From NCBI GenBank assembly GCA_041690355.1, contig JAWLHK010000002.1:248001-312000 (forward strand): a DNA stretch of 64,000 nucleotides. The letters are read 5' to 3'. This DNA comes from JAWLHK01 sp041690355 [NCBI: bacterium]. Its GTDB lineage: Bacteria > J088 > JAWLBW01. Shown piece by piece: positions 9,042-20,568 of the stretch (position 1 is the first letter of the stretch; every line of letters starts with the position of its first letter). A model generated the notes under the pieces. The model was not told the origin of the DNA. It worked only from the letters and a program-made list of their open reading frames with translations, and ran no database searches. A program made the translations under genes and the position numbers.

Positions 9042-10654
9042 CACCGCACCTGAACGCGGATTCGGGCGCGCTGCCTGCCCTGCTCGACGCCTACCATCGC
9101 AACGCGAACATCCGCCTGGTTTTCCGCAGGCAGGGGGTCGAGCGCAGCGTACTGCTGCTTTTCCGTAAGGTGCTCTTCGTCAACAGTACCGAGAAGAAAG
9201 ACCGGCTCGAGCTGCTGCTGGCCACCCGCAAGCTGCTGGGCAAAGAAGACATCCTCGCCACTGCGGGCCGGGCCCGCGAGCAGGGGATCGACTTCATGAC
9301 CATGGTGCAGCGCGAGGGGGCGCTGAAAGACGTCGGCCTGGTCGACGTCATGACCGATCGGGCCCGCTCGATCCTCATCGATCTCATGCTCTGGTCCGAC
9401 GCCGAAGTCGAATACGACGCACGCGGGTTTCTGGCCGAACCGATTCTGCCGCTGAACCTCGAGCTCATTCCCGTGCTCGTCGAGGCCATGATCCCCATGC
9501 TCACCATGGACGACTGCCGCCGCCTGCTCGGCAGCGAAGATTATGTCCCGCAGCGCACGGTGTTTCCCTGGCTGCTCGGCGATCTCGAGCACACGGCGCA
9601 CGCCGTACTCGCCAAGGCCATTTACGAACGCGTCGACGGCAAGTCGACGATCGCCGACATTCTCCAGGTCGACGGCGATGAGATTCTGCCGGGCATGAAG
9701 ATGCTGAGCTGCCTGAAGCTGCTCGGCGCCATCGACATGCCGCACCATCATGCCGAGCGCGCCGTTGCGCCGCCGCCCCCGCCGCCCTCGGAGCCTGAAG
9801 TGGAATACGAGGCCGCCCCCGCGGCCGGCGATCTTTCTTCCGAAGAGAAGTCGGCCCTCGCGAACATCTTCGAGGGCGCCGCCAATCTGCTCGAGGACGA
9901 TGAAGGAGACGATGACGATCTCGTCGTCGTCATCGAAGAAGACGACGACCTCGAGGTCGAGGTCGCCGTCGACGCGGCACCGCCCGTCGAGGTCTACATT
10001 GAAGACGACGAAGACGACCCGGAGCCGGCGTCTGAAGCTGTGACCCTGGGGACGGTCGAAGAGCCCGCGGCCGACGAGCCTGCGCCGGTTGCGGCGCAGG
10101 CCGACGAAGAACTGCTCCTGGTCGACGACGACGATGCGCCCGCCGAGGCCGAAGCTGACGCCCCGTTCGAGTCGGGCGAGACCACCGAGATCCGCAACAG
10201 CTTCAACGCGCTTCTCGACATCGACCCAGAAGAAGCGAGCCGGCTTTTCTCGGCCGGTCTCGACTTCTTTCGCCAGGGCAAAATCGCGCAGGCGGTCGCC
10301 GTATACTCCGAGGCCGTCGACAAGGACCCCTCGGTGCCCGAATACTACAGCGCCCTCGGCCTGGCGCACCTTGAAGAAACGGCCGAGCACCCGGCCGACG
10401 AGCTCGCCGCCTTGAAAGCCTTTCAGGAAGCGGTTTCGCTCGATGCCGCCCTCCCGAAGAACCATTTCTACATCGGACGGATCCAGGAGCGCCGCGGCGA
10501 CAAGGATGCCGCCGTCGCCTGCTACGAAGAGGCGCTCGCGCGGGATGCCGCGTACACACCGGCGCGCGAAGCCCTCGACGCGCTGCGCGGCGGCACGGCC
10601 GGCCGCGACAAGGATGCCGGCGCAGGCCTGCTGCGGCGGCTCTTCGGCCGCTGA
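9038..10654 (+). CDS. DUF4388-like protein with acidic linker and TPR repeats
   Basis: This 538-aa protein has the same general plan as the gene at 6980. An N-terminal helical domain (about 1-235) reads like DUF4388 without the clear start. Then comes a Pro run (APPPPPPSEP), a strongly acidic linker at about 270-380 rich in Asp, Glu and Ala, and C-terminal TPR units (LFSAGLDFFRQGKIAQAVAVYSEA, then FYIGRIQERRGDKDAAVACYEEAL). It ends with a basic LLRRLFGR tail. No signal peptide or membrane segment is seen. It is probably a paralogue acting with the first protein in one complex; function is unknown. Confidence 0.75.
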   Translation: MTPHLNADSGALPALLDAYHRNANIRLVFRRQGVERSVLLLFRKVLFVNSTEKKDRLELLLATRKLLGKEDILATAGRAREQGIDFMTMVQREGALKDVGLVDVMTDRARSILIDLMLWSDAEVEYDARGFLAEPILPLNLELIPVLVEAMIPMLTMDDCRRLLGSEDYVPQRTVFPWLLGDLEHTAHAVLAKAIYERVDGKSTIADILQVDGDEILPGMKMLSCLKLLGAIDMPHHHAERAVAPPPPPPSEPEVEYEAAPAAGDLSSEEKSALANIFEGAANLLEDDEGDDDDLVVVIEEDDDLEVEVAVDAAPPVEVYIEDDEDDPEPASEAVTLGTVEEPAADEPAPVAAQADEELLLVDDDDAPAEAEADAPFESGETTEIRNSFNALLDIDPEEASRLFSAGLDFFRQGKIAQAVAVYSEAVDKDPSVPEYYSALGLAHLEETAEHPADELAALKAFQEAVSLDAALPKNHFYIGRIQERRGDKDAAVACYEEALARDAAYTPAREALDALRGGTAGRDKDAGAGLLRRLFGR

Positions 10655-10803
10655 TCGGCCTGCCCGCCGCAGCCTGTCGGCCCGCCATTGCCGGATGCGT
10701 GCAGCCGGACGGAGAGTGAAGGCAGAGCCACGTATGTCACGCCAGGCAGATCGATCGACATTCTCCACCGCCGCCACGACCCGTCCCCTCCGGAGGCACT
10801 CCG

Positions 10804-11337
10804 ATGGATGAGGCCTACGAGCAGCAGGCGCGCAGCGAAGCGCGCACGCTTTCGACCATCTGGCTCGCCCTGGTCTTCTCGGTGGCCGTCTACGTTCTGC
10901 TGGGCGCCGCCATGGCGACCGACCAGGAACCCGCCGCGCTCCAGCGCGCCGTCGTGCGCTTCGGCAGCCTCGAGGTTGCGCTTGCGCTCGTCCGCACGGG
11001 GGTCATGGCGTTGGGCGTAGCGCTGCTGGCGGGGGCTGCGGTCGTTGCCCGCGGGTATCTTGCCGAAGGGGCCGTGCTGGCCCGCTCCCGCGGCGCCGAC
11101 GAGCAGGAGCGCCTTGTCAGCGGCTTCGGACACCTGCGCCGCTTCAGCATCCTGGCCTGGATACTCGCGCAGACGGTCATTCTGATCGGCGCGCTCTGGG
11201 CCATGTTGAGCGGCCGGGTGTTCGAGCTGCTCCCCTTCGCGGTCGCCGGGGGGACGGCCCTGCTCATGCTCAAGCCCGAAGAGGCCGCCCTGGTCGACCT
11301 GGCGCGCACCATCCGCAGCCGGCGCGGCGCCGCCTGA
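10804..11337 (+). CDS. Small integral membrane protein, about four TM segments
   Basis: This 177-aa protein has hydrophobic stretches at about residues 20-40, 60-85, 115-138 and 140-157, separated by short charged loops. It ends with a cytoplasmic RSRRG tail. GGAGG lies 8 bases upstream of the ATG. No family motif was recognised. It follows the DUF4388-like gene by 149 bases and may be its membrane partner or an independent unit. Confidence 0.7.
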   Translation: MDEAYEQQARSEARTLSTIWLALVFSVAVYVLLGAAMATDQEPAALQRAVVRFGSLEVALALVRTGVMALGVALLAGAAVVARGYLAEGAVLARSRGADEQERLVSGFGHLRRFSILAWILAQTVILIGALWAMLSGRVFELLPFAVAGGTALLMLKPEEAALVDLARTIRSRRGAA

Positions 11338-11374
11338 GCCGATCCGTACCGACGCGGGAGCCTCCCCCGCTGAT

Positions 11375-11403
11375 TTGAGCCGAAGGTCGCCGGCTGATAC
11401 GCT
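11375..11403 (+). promoter_or_regulatory. Sigma70-like promoter giving a leaderless DUF2804 transcript
   Basis: TTGAGC (11375-11380), a 17-bp spacer and TACGCT (11398-11403, with an upstream TG as in extended -10 promoters). Six bases separate the -10 box from the ATG at 11410, so the first transcribed base would be at or next to the A of the start codon. No ribosome binding site is present. Confidence 0.6.
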
Positions 11404-11409
11404 GTCGGC

Positions 11410-12399
11410 ATGACAGCTCCCGCACTTCTCCCGCCGCCTCCCGAAGCACTTCCCCTCCCGCAGGACGCTCATCCGCCCCTCGGGCGCTTTACGGGTCGCT
11501 TTGCGTCGCTCTCGACGCGCGCCTGGGACGCGGCCTGGGTGCGGCGCCGGCTGCAGCGTAAGACATGGTTCTACCTGGGCGCCTTCAACGAGCGATTCGC
11601 CTGCGGATTCGCCATCGTCGACGCGGGCATTCCCGCCACGGCGTTCGTCTACGTCTACGATCGTAAGACCGGTCGCTTTCACGAAGAAAAAGCCATGCGC
11701 CCATTCGGGTTTTCGCGCGCGCACGATCCGGATCTTGCCTCGACGTGGTCGCTCGCCTCGGGCGGGCGCTCGTGGCGCATTGTGGCGAACGAGACCGGTT
11801 GGCGGGCATCCTTTCGCGCGCCCGGCGGCGTTGAAATCGATCTCGACGTGGCCGATCAGACGCAGGGGTTGAGCATGTTGGCCGGGGCCCAGGGCCGGCC
11901 GTTTCACTATACCTACAAGCTGGCCGGCGCACCGGCAAAGCTCCGGCTCGCCGGCCCTGCGTTCAGCGGCGAAGTCGAGGCCGGCGGCGTCGCCGATTTT
12001 TCCAAAGGATATCCGCCCCGAACCATGTTCTGGAACTGGGCCAGCCTGGTGGGCAGCGTGGACGGCGGAGCGGGATTCGGCGTGAACCTGGTGGGCGACT
12101 TCAATAACGGATTGGAAAACGCTCTCTGGGTCGACGGCCGACTGGTTCCCCTCTGCCAGGCGGTCTTCTCCTACCAGGCGACCCGGCCGCTCGAGCCATG
12201 GCACATCCGTACCGTCGACGGCTCGCTCGATGTGGTCTTTACCCCCGAAGGCCAGCGCGCCGAGGACCTCAATGCGGGGTTGCTCTCGAGCCGGTTCGCG
12301 CAGCCGTACGGCACTTTCATGGGGACCCTGCGACTCGACGGCGTCAGCCGCCAGGTCGCCGGGACCGGCGTCGTCGAGCAGCACTGGGCGACCTGGTAA
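11410..12399 (+). CDS. DUF2804 domain-containing protein
   Basis: This 329-aa protein carries the recognisable DUF2804 pattern: KTWFYLGAFNERF near residue 55, GYPPRTMFWNWASL near 203 and FGVNLVGDFNNGLENALWVDG near 223. The family is widespread and uncharacterised; its fold is thought to resemble beta-rich lipid- or ligand-binding domains, but no reaction is established. No signal peptide or membrane segment is present. It stands alone between the DUF4388 operon and the act operon and has its own predicted leaderless promoter. Confidence 0.8.
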   Translation: MTAPALLPPPPEALPLPQDAHPPLGRFTGRFASLSTRAWDAAWVRRRLQRKTWFYLGAFNERFACGFAIVDAGIPATAFVYVYDRKTGRFHEEKAMRPFGFSRAHDPDLASTWSLASGGRSWRIVANETGWRASFRAPGGVEIDLDVADQTQGLSMLAGAQGRPFHYTYKLAGAPAKLRLAGPAFSGEVEAGGVADFSKGYPPRTMFWNWASLVGSVDGGAGFGVNLVGDFNNGLENALWVDGRLVPLCQAVFSYQATRPLEPWHIRTVDGSLDVVFTPEGQRAEDLNAGLLSSRFAQPYGTFMGTLRLDGVSRQVAGTGVVEQHWATW

Positions 12400-12457
12400 G
12401 GTTCCGCACACCTGCATTGCGGGCGGTCGCGAGGCGGCCCCGGTCTCGAAAAGCGGT

Positions 12458-12486
12458 TTGACACGCTGCATCCTTTCTGATTCAAT
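12458..12486 (+). promoter_or_regulatory. Sigma70-like promoter of the act operon
   Basis: A perfect TTGACA (12458-12463) is followed by a 17-bp spacer and TTCAAT (12481-12486). The predicted leader is about 65 bases and contains the GGAG that precedes actA. Confidence 0.65.
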
Positions 12487-12558
12487 TTCTGTTTCACTAA
12501 AACCGCTCTTCCGGGACTTGGGGTCGGGAGAAGGGCGGTACCTCGGAGCCAGAGTCTC

Positions 12559-13221
12559 ATGCCTCGTGTTTTCTGCCTTCCGACCTCGTTCTTCGTCGGA
12601 ATCCTCTCGGCGGCGACGTTGTTCGGCTGCAGCCAGTTTCAAGCACCGCAGCCCGAACAGCCCATCCAGTTCAGCCACGAGATTCACGTCACCCAGAACA
12701 ACATCCCCTGCCTGTACTGCCACCAGACGGCCGACCGCTCTGAAGTGGCTTCGGTGCCATCGACCGGCACGTGCATGAATTGCCACAAGGCGATTCCCGG
12801 GCAGAACATGCCGCAGGAAGTCGAAAAGGTTCGCGGCTACTGGGAACGTCAGGAGCCGATCCCGTGGAACCGGGTTCATGACGAACCGGACTTCGTTTAC
12901 TTCACCCACGAACGGCACGTGAAGTACTTCACCGACTGCTTCTCGACGCACCCCTCAACCGAGTGGGATAAGTGCGCGCTGAAGGAAGTCGATACCCCGC
13001 TGCCCGCCGTCGGACAGCAGAATCCGGTCATCGCTTCGCAGATGATGACCTGTGCGCAGTGTCACGGTCCGGTCTGGACCTTCACAACCGGCAAGCGCGT
13101 CGAGCCGCTCAGCATGGGCTGGTGCGTCAGCTGCCACGAGAAGCGCCTGGCCCTCGCCCCCGTAGAAGAGCAGCCCCTGATTCGCGGGCGCATGCTCGAC
13201 TGCTGGACCTGTCACAAGTAA
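12559..13221 (+). CDS. actA: Alternative complex III subunit ActA, pentaheme cytochrome c
   Basis: This 220-aa exported protein has five CxxCH heme-binding motifs (CLYCH, CMNCH, CAQCH, CVSCH, CWTCH), the number expected of ActA. An N-terminal hydrophobic segment ends in LFGC, a lipobox, so it is probably anchored to the outer face of the inner membrane. Alternative complex III oxidises quinol and passes electrons to periplasmic cytochrome c, replacing the bc1 complex. It is the first gene of a six-gene operon in the canonical A-F order. Confidence 0.95.
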   Translation: MPRVFCLPTSFFVGILSAATLFGCSQFQAPQPEQPIQFSHEIHVTQNNIPCLYCHQTADRSEVASVPSTGTCMNCHKAIPGQNMPQEVEKVRGYWERQEPIPWNRVHDEPDFVYFTHERHVKYFTDCFSTHPSTEWDKCALKEVDTPLPAVGQQNPVIASQMMTCAQCHGPVWTFTTGKRVEPLSMGWCVSCHEKRLALAPVEEQPLIRGRMLDCWTCHK

Positions 13222-13257
13222 AGATTCTGAATTTCACTTTCTGAGTTAGGCATACCA

Positions 13258-16221
<2,964 letters not shown>

Positions 16222-16242
16222 TCCGCGAGGACTGACACTCTC

Positions 16243-17571
16243 ATGGTTACCGAACTCACATACGATCAGGTAAACCGGGACGTACTCCGGACGCTCGAAA
16301 AGCCGCGCCCGTACTACTTCCTGGGCCTGGCCATCACGGCGTTCATGTTCGCCCTCGGCGCCTGGGCCGAAGCGCAGAACATTCAGTACGGCCTCGGTAT
16401 GTCGGGCTACATGCACCCGGTTTACTGGGCCTTCTACATCACCGACTTCGTCTTCTGGGTCGGCATCGGTCACGCGGGCACGCTCATCTCGGCCATCCTC
16501 TATCTCTTCCGCGCGCGCTGGCGCATGAGCGTCTACCGCGCCGCCGAAGCGATGACGGTGTTCGCCGTCGCGACCGCCGGTCTCTTTCCCATCCTGCACG
16601 TCGGCCGCCCCTGGCTCGCTTACTGGCTGTTCCCGTATCCGAGCGAACGGCAGCTGTGGCCGAACTTCAAGAGCCCGCTCGTGTGGGACGTGTTCGCCAT
16701 CTCGACGTACGCGACCGTTTCGACCGTGTTCCTCTTCATCGGTATCATCCCCGACGCCGCCGCCGCGCGCGATCGCGCGACCGGCATCCGCAAGCTGATC
16801 TACTCGATCTTCGCGTTCGGCTGGCTCGGCTCGAGCGATCAGTGGCGCCACTACATGAAGAGCTACATGTTCTTCGCCGCTTTCGCGACCCCGCTCGTGC
16901 TCTCGGTGCACTCGGTCGTGTCCTGGGACTTCGCCATGTCCATCGTTCCGGGCTGGCACTCGACCATCTTCCCGCCGTACTTTGTCGCCGGCGCCATTCT
17001 GTCGGGCGTGGCCATGGTCATCACGATCCTGATTCCGCTGCGCAAGCTGATGGGACTCGAGCACATCATCACGATGTGGCACTTCGAAGCGCTCGCCAAG
17101 CTGCTGCTGCTGACGTCGACGATCGTCGGTTACGCCTACGCGACCGAGTTCTGGAACGCCTGGTACAGCGGCAGCAAATACGAGTCCGGTCACTTCCTGT
17201 ACCGCGCCTTCGGACACTTCGCGCCCACCTTCTGGTTCGGCATGGTGTTCTGCAACTCGCTGCTCCCCCAGCTGTTCTACTTCCGCGGTGTGCGCACGAA
17301 CCTGTGGATGCTCTTCATCATCTCGATCTTCGTGAACATCGGCATGTGGCTCGAACGCTTCATCATCATCGTGACCGCGCTCAGCCACGAGTTCATGCCG
17401 TACAGCTGGTCCGACGAATATCAGCCCAGCCACATCGACTGGATGGTGACCATCGGCAGCTTCGGCTGGTTCTTTACGCTCTTCCTCATCTTCGCCAAGC
17501 TGTTCCCCATGGTCAGCATCAACGAAGTCAAGGAAATCCTGCGCCCGCCCGTTAAGGAGTCTCACAAATGA
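16243..17571 (+). CDS. actC: Alternative complex III subunit ActC, NrfD/PsrC-like quinol-binding membrane protein
   Basis: This 442-aa polytopic protein has about ten transmembrane helices and typical ActC features, including the N-terminal TLEKPRPYYF and the internal HAGTLISAILYLF. NrfD-type subunits form the quinol site at the periplasmic side. Its last codons overlap actD by 4 bases (ATGA), so the two are probably translationally coupled. The protein is the usual family length. Confidence 0.95.
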   Translation: MVTELTYDQVNRDVLRTLEKPRPYYFLGLAITAFMFALGAWAEAQNIQYGLGMSGYMHPVYWAFYITDFVFWVGIGHAGTLISAILYLFRARWRMSVYRAAEAMTVFAVATAGLFPILHVGRPWLAYWLFPYPSERQLWPNFKSPLVWDVFAISTYATVSTVFLFIGIIPDAAAARDRATGIRKLIYSIFAFGWLGSSDQWRHYMKSYMFFAAFATPLVLSVHSVVSWDFAMSIVPGWHSTIFPPYFVAGAILSGVAMVITILIPLRKLMGLEHIITMWHFEALAKLLLLTSTIVGYAYATEFWNAWYSGSKYESGHFLYRAFGHFAPTFWFGMVFCNSLLPQLFYFRGVRTNLWMLFIISIFVNIGMWLERFIIIVTALSHEFMPYSWSDEYQPSHIDWMVTIGSFGWFFTLFLIFAKLFPMVSINEVKEILRPPVKESHK

Positions 17572-18083
17572 GCTCGCGTCTTCTTCTCGGGGTCTATCCC
17601 CATTTCGACGAGTTCCTCGAAGCGACCCGTAAGCTCCGCAAGGAGGGGTTTCGCGACCTGGTTCTCTTTTCGCCGACGGCCCGCCATGAACTCGAAGAGG
17701 TTCTCGAAGAGGGCCCGAGCGTCGTGCGCTGGTTCGTGCTGGTCGGCGCGCTGCTCGGCTGCCTGAGCGGCTACGTCATGACCGTGTGGATGAACCAGGA
17801 CTGGCCCATCATCGTCGGCGGCAAGCCCATCGGCGACTGGGACCTCTCGGGTACGCAGCCGTACGTCGTGCCGATGTTCGAGCTGACGATTCTGCTCGGC
17901 TCGATCTTCAATCTGGTCGGCCTGTTCGTCAATGCGCGCCTGCCGCGCATCCGCGTCGAAGCCTACGACCCGCGGTTCTCCGACGACCATTTCGGCATTC
18001 AGGTGCGCACGAGCGAAGACAAGATTGCCGCTGCCGAAGCCATTCTCTCGAAGAACGGCGCCAAGGAGGTCAAGCGTGTTTAA
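17568..18083 (+). CDS. actD: Alternative complex III subunit ActD (DUF3341)
   Basis: This 171-aa protein matches the DUF3341/ActD layout: a soluble N-terminal domain starting LLLGVYPHFDEFLEATRKLR, two transmembrane segments (about 58-78 and 103-125), and a C-terminal soluble part ending in residues close to FGIQV. ActD is a structural, cofactor-free subunit of alternative complex III. The end of actD carries the AAGGAGGT ribosome binding site of actE, and the two genes overlap by 8 bases. Confidence 0.93.
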   Translation: MSSRLLLGVYPHFDEFLEATRKLRKEGFRDLVLFSPTARHELEEVLEEGPSVVRWFVLVGALLGCLSGYVMTVWMNQDWPIIVGGKPIGDWDLSGTQPYVVPMFELTILLGSIFNLVGLFVNARLPRIRVEAYDPRFSDDHFGIQVRTSEDKIAAAEAILSKNGAKEVKRV

Positions 18084-18612
18084 GGGTTATCACGTCGCGC
18101 TGGTCGGCCTGCTGGCCGTCACCGGCTGCGCCAAGGCCCCCGAGGTATCCGAGGGGCTCAACTACGAGAAATCGTCAATTTCGCTGGAAATGTTCGACCA
18201 GCCTGCGATGAAGCCGCAGGAAGGCTGGTACGGCCGGCAGCTCACCTATCCGACCGACACGGTTCCGGTTTCGGGCAAAGAGGCGCCGACGACCGAAGAA
18301 GAGGCCGACGCCCTGGCGAACCCGATCCCGGCTGACGAAGCCTCGCTGGCCGCCGGTAAGTTCTCCTTCTCGAAGAACTGTGCGGCCTGCCACAGCATGG
18401 ACGGAAAGGGGCAGAACCCCGTCGCCGAAAAGCTGATGGCCAACGGCATGCCGATCTGGGATATCACCCTGACGGCGCCCGGGCGCAGCGACGGCTACAT
18501 CTATCGGCTCATTCGCCACGGCGGGATGAACATGCCGGCCTACGGCCCGCAGACCAACCCCGACGAACGCTGGCACATCGTTAACTACCTTCGGAGCTTG
18601 ACGCCGCAATGA
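18076..18612 (+). CDS. actE: Alternative complex III subunit ActE, monoheme cytochrome c lipoprotein
   Basis: This 178-aa protein starts at a GTG preceded by AAGGAGGT with 5 bases between, which decides the start over an upstream in-frame ATG inside actD. The signal VALVGLLAVTGC is a lipobox with Cys about 18. One CxxCH motif (CAACH) lies near residue 110 and a probable Met axial ligand in GGMNMPAYG, as in cytochrome c class I. ActE receives electrons from the complex. The stop overlaps the start of actF (ATGA). Confidence 0.94.
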   Translation: MFKGYHVALVGLLAVTGCAKAPEVSEGLNYEKSSISLEMFDQPAMKPQEGWYGRQLTYPTDTVPVSGKEAPTTEEEADALANPIPADEASLAAGKFSFSKNCAACHSMDGKGQNPVAEKLMANGMPIWDITLTAPGRSDGYIYRLIRHGGMNMPAYGPQTNPDERWHIVNYLRSLTPQ

Positions 18613-19985
18613 GCACCCTGAGTCTTGCCAATCTGGCCGGTCGCAAAACGCGCCCGATTTCCGGCACCACGAAGGCAATCTTCCTGGTGGCGATCGTTGC
18701 GGCCATCATCGCCTTCGTCGTGGGGGTCGCGTCCGACAAGAAATCGATCTGGACGGCCTTTCTTACGAACTACATGCTGTTCACGCAGTTCGGCATGGTG
18801 GGTCTCGTGTTCGCGGCGATCGCGAACATCACCAATTCGACCTGGATGCGTCCGATGAAGCGCATCGCCGAAGGGTTCACGACCGTTCTGCCGGTTTCTC
18901 TGATTCTACTTTTCGTGCTCTTCATCGGCCGGGATAACCTCTGGCACTGGGCCCACGTGGGACATGAAGTGCATGCCGAAGCCCCCGCGGCCGAGCAGCC
19001 TGAATCGACGGCGAAGAAGGACCTGCCCGGGATTGCCGTCCACTACGAAGCGGACCCGGATGGATTTCTCCTCCCGCATGACCCGGATAACCACCACGGA
19101 CCGCACCTCGCCCACGTGAAGCACTGGTGGCTGAACGAGCCGTTCTTCTGGGGACGCAGCTTCGCCATCGTCATCATCTTCAACCTGCTCGCCTTCTTCT
19201 ACCGCCGGCGCTCGATGCGCCCCGACCTGGGAGCCGTCGCCGAACTCGAAGGGCGCAAGATTGACGGTTGGCAGGGGGTCGAGAAGGAAGTCGAGAAGAG
19301 CCAGCACACGCAGAAGATTCTGGCCCCCATCGTCGGCCTGATCTATGCGATCGGCTGGAGCATTCACTCCTTCGACCTGCTGCTCAGCATCGACTGGACG
19401 TTTCCCGACGCCATGTTCGGCGCCTGGCAGTTCACGACGGGACTGCTCGCGCTCTGGGCGCTTACGAACCTGTTCATGAGCTACTATCGCAAGAAGGCGT
19501 ATCTCGACGATCTGATTACCGGCCAGCAGTACCACGACGTGGGCAAGCTCATGTTCGGCTTCGGCATCTTCTGGACCTACATCATGTGGTCGCAGTACCT
19601 TCCGATCTGGTACGGCAACCTGCCCGAAGAAGCGCCTTACGTGCTGCTTCGCGTGAACGACCAGCCCTGGCGCTCGGTGAGCATTCTGCTGCCGTTCATC
19701 ATCTGGCTCATCCCGTTCTGGACGCTCATGGCCGTGAAGGCCAAGAAGAACCCGGTCATTTCGGGGGCGATGGCGCTGCTGATTCTCGCGGGCATCTGGC
19801 TCGAGCGGTACGTGCTCTCGACGGCCACGCTGTATCCGAGGGAAGTTCCGCTCGGCATCCTCGATATCGTGCTCACCGCCGGTTTCGTGGGCGGATTCCT
19901 GCTGCTCGTGACCAGCTTTCTCGGGAAGAACCCGATCCTTCCGGTTACGGACCCGTACCTGAAGGCGGGCGGCGACCATCACTGA
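18609..19985 (+). CDS. actF: Alternative complex III subunit ActF, membrane protein related to ActC
   Basis: This 458-aa protein has about ten transmembrane helices and a hydrophilic, His-rich loop at about residues 118-175 between helices 3 and 4. The sequence around ALTNLFMSYYRKKAYL and FWTYIMWSQYLPIWYGN is typical of ActF. In the known structures ActC and ActF form two pseudo-symmetric membrane bundles. It is the last gene of the operon. No cytochrome oxidase genes follow, unlike many act clusters. Confidence 0.95.
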   Translation: MSTLSLANLAGRKTRPISGTTKAIFLVAIVAAIIAFVVGVASDKKSIWTAFLTNYMLFTQFGMVGLVFAAIANITNSTWMRPMKRIAEGFTTVLPVSLILLFVLFIGRDNLWHWAHVGHEVHAEAPAAEQPESTAKKDLPGIAVHYEADPDGFLLPHDPDNHHGPHLAHVKHWWLNEPFFWGRSFAIVIIFNLLAFFYRRRSMRPDLGAVAELEGRKIDGWQGVEKEVEKSQHTQKILAPIVGLIYAIGWSIHSFDLLLSIDWTFPDAMFGAWQFTTGLLALWALTNLFMSYYRKKAYLDDLITGQQYHDVGKLMFGFGIFWTYIMWSQYLPIWYGNLPEEAPYVLLRVNDQPWRSVSILLPFIIWLIPFWTLMAVKAKKNPVISGAMALLILAGIWLERYVLSTATLYPREVPLGILDIVLTAGFVGGFLLLVTSFLGKNPILPVTDPYLKAGGDHH

Positions 19986-20007
19986 TCGTCCACTTCCGCA
20001 TTCCTCT

Positions 20008-20040
20008 GCAACGGCGCCCTCGGGCGCCGTTGCCTTTTTC
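20008..20040 (+). terminator. Terminator of the act operon
   Basis: A 12-bp perfect GC-rich stem (20008-20019 with 20022-20033) is followed by a T run, 23 bases after the actF stop. Confidence 0.9.
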
Positions 20041-20070
20041 AGGCATCGGCTGCGGTCAGACTCGAACAGA

Positions 20071-20094
20071 AAACGGCGCCTTGCGGCGCCGTTT
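20071..20094 (-). terminator. Terminator for the minus-strand gene ending at 20118
   Basis: A 10-bp perfect stem with a 4-base loop. Read on the minus strand it ends in GTTTTC. It faces the act terminator and could work in both directions. Confidence 0.75.
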
Positions 20095-20117
20095 CTGCAG
20101 AGGTCCGGAAATCCCGA

Positions 20118-20528
20118 TTACTTGGCGGTCTTCTTCTTCGCATTCTTCGCAGGCGTGCGCGCTGCCGAAGTCCGCGCGGCCGTCTTGGTGGCGGCCGCGG
20201 TCTTCACGGATTTGGCGCGGGGCGCAGCGGCAGGCTTGCGGCGGGGAGGGCCGTCGGCAGAGTCACGCAGGGTGGTGAGCACCTGCTGCTCGAGTTCCTG
20301 GCGCTGTGACGAATTCAGGCGCGCGCCACGGCTGAGCAGATTGAGAACATAGTTCTCCATCCCGTTCTCGTTTCCCTTGCCGCTGGCCTTGTCGAGCGCT
20401 TCGCGCACGGCCTGGCGCACCATGGCTTCGGGCGTAATGCCGCGCGCTCGCGCGACGGCCTCGATGGCCTTCGCCTGTTTGCCGGTGAAACGAACATCAA
20501 AGGTATAAACGGGGGCTTGCTTCTTCAT
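20118..20528 (-). CDS. Small protein with ribbon-helix-helix-like N-terminus and histone-H1-like Lys/Ala tail
   Basis: This 136-aa protein has two parts. Residues 6-45 (YTFDVRFTGKQAKAIEAVARARG, then ITPEAMVRQAVREAL) have the strand-helix-helix pattern of RHH DNA-binding domains. Residues 90-136 are a repeat-like tail of Lys, Ala, Arg, Pro and Thr, similar to bacterial histone-H1-like proteins. The middle contains a short helix with NLLSRGARLNSSQRQELEQQV. A nucleoid-associated or regulatory DNA-binding role is inferred. It lies 40 bases downstream of the acyltransferase gene and may share its transcript. Confidence 0.7.
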   Translation of the reverse strand: MKKQAPVYTFDVRFTGKQAKAIEAVARARGITPEAMVRQAVREALDKASGKGNENGMENYVLNLLSRGARLNSSQRQELEQQVLTTLRDSADGPPRRKPAAAPRAKSVKTAAATKTAARTSAARTPAKNAKKKTAK

Positions 20529-20568
20529 GGATCACCCGGGAAAATCTGTGCGCCGCTCGCGCGGAATT

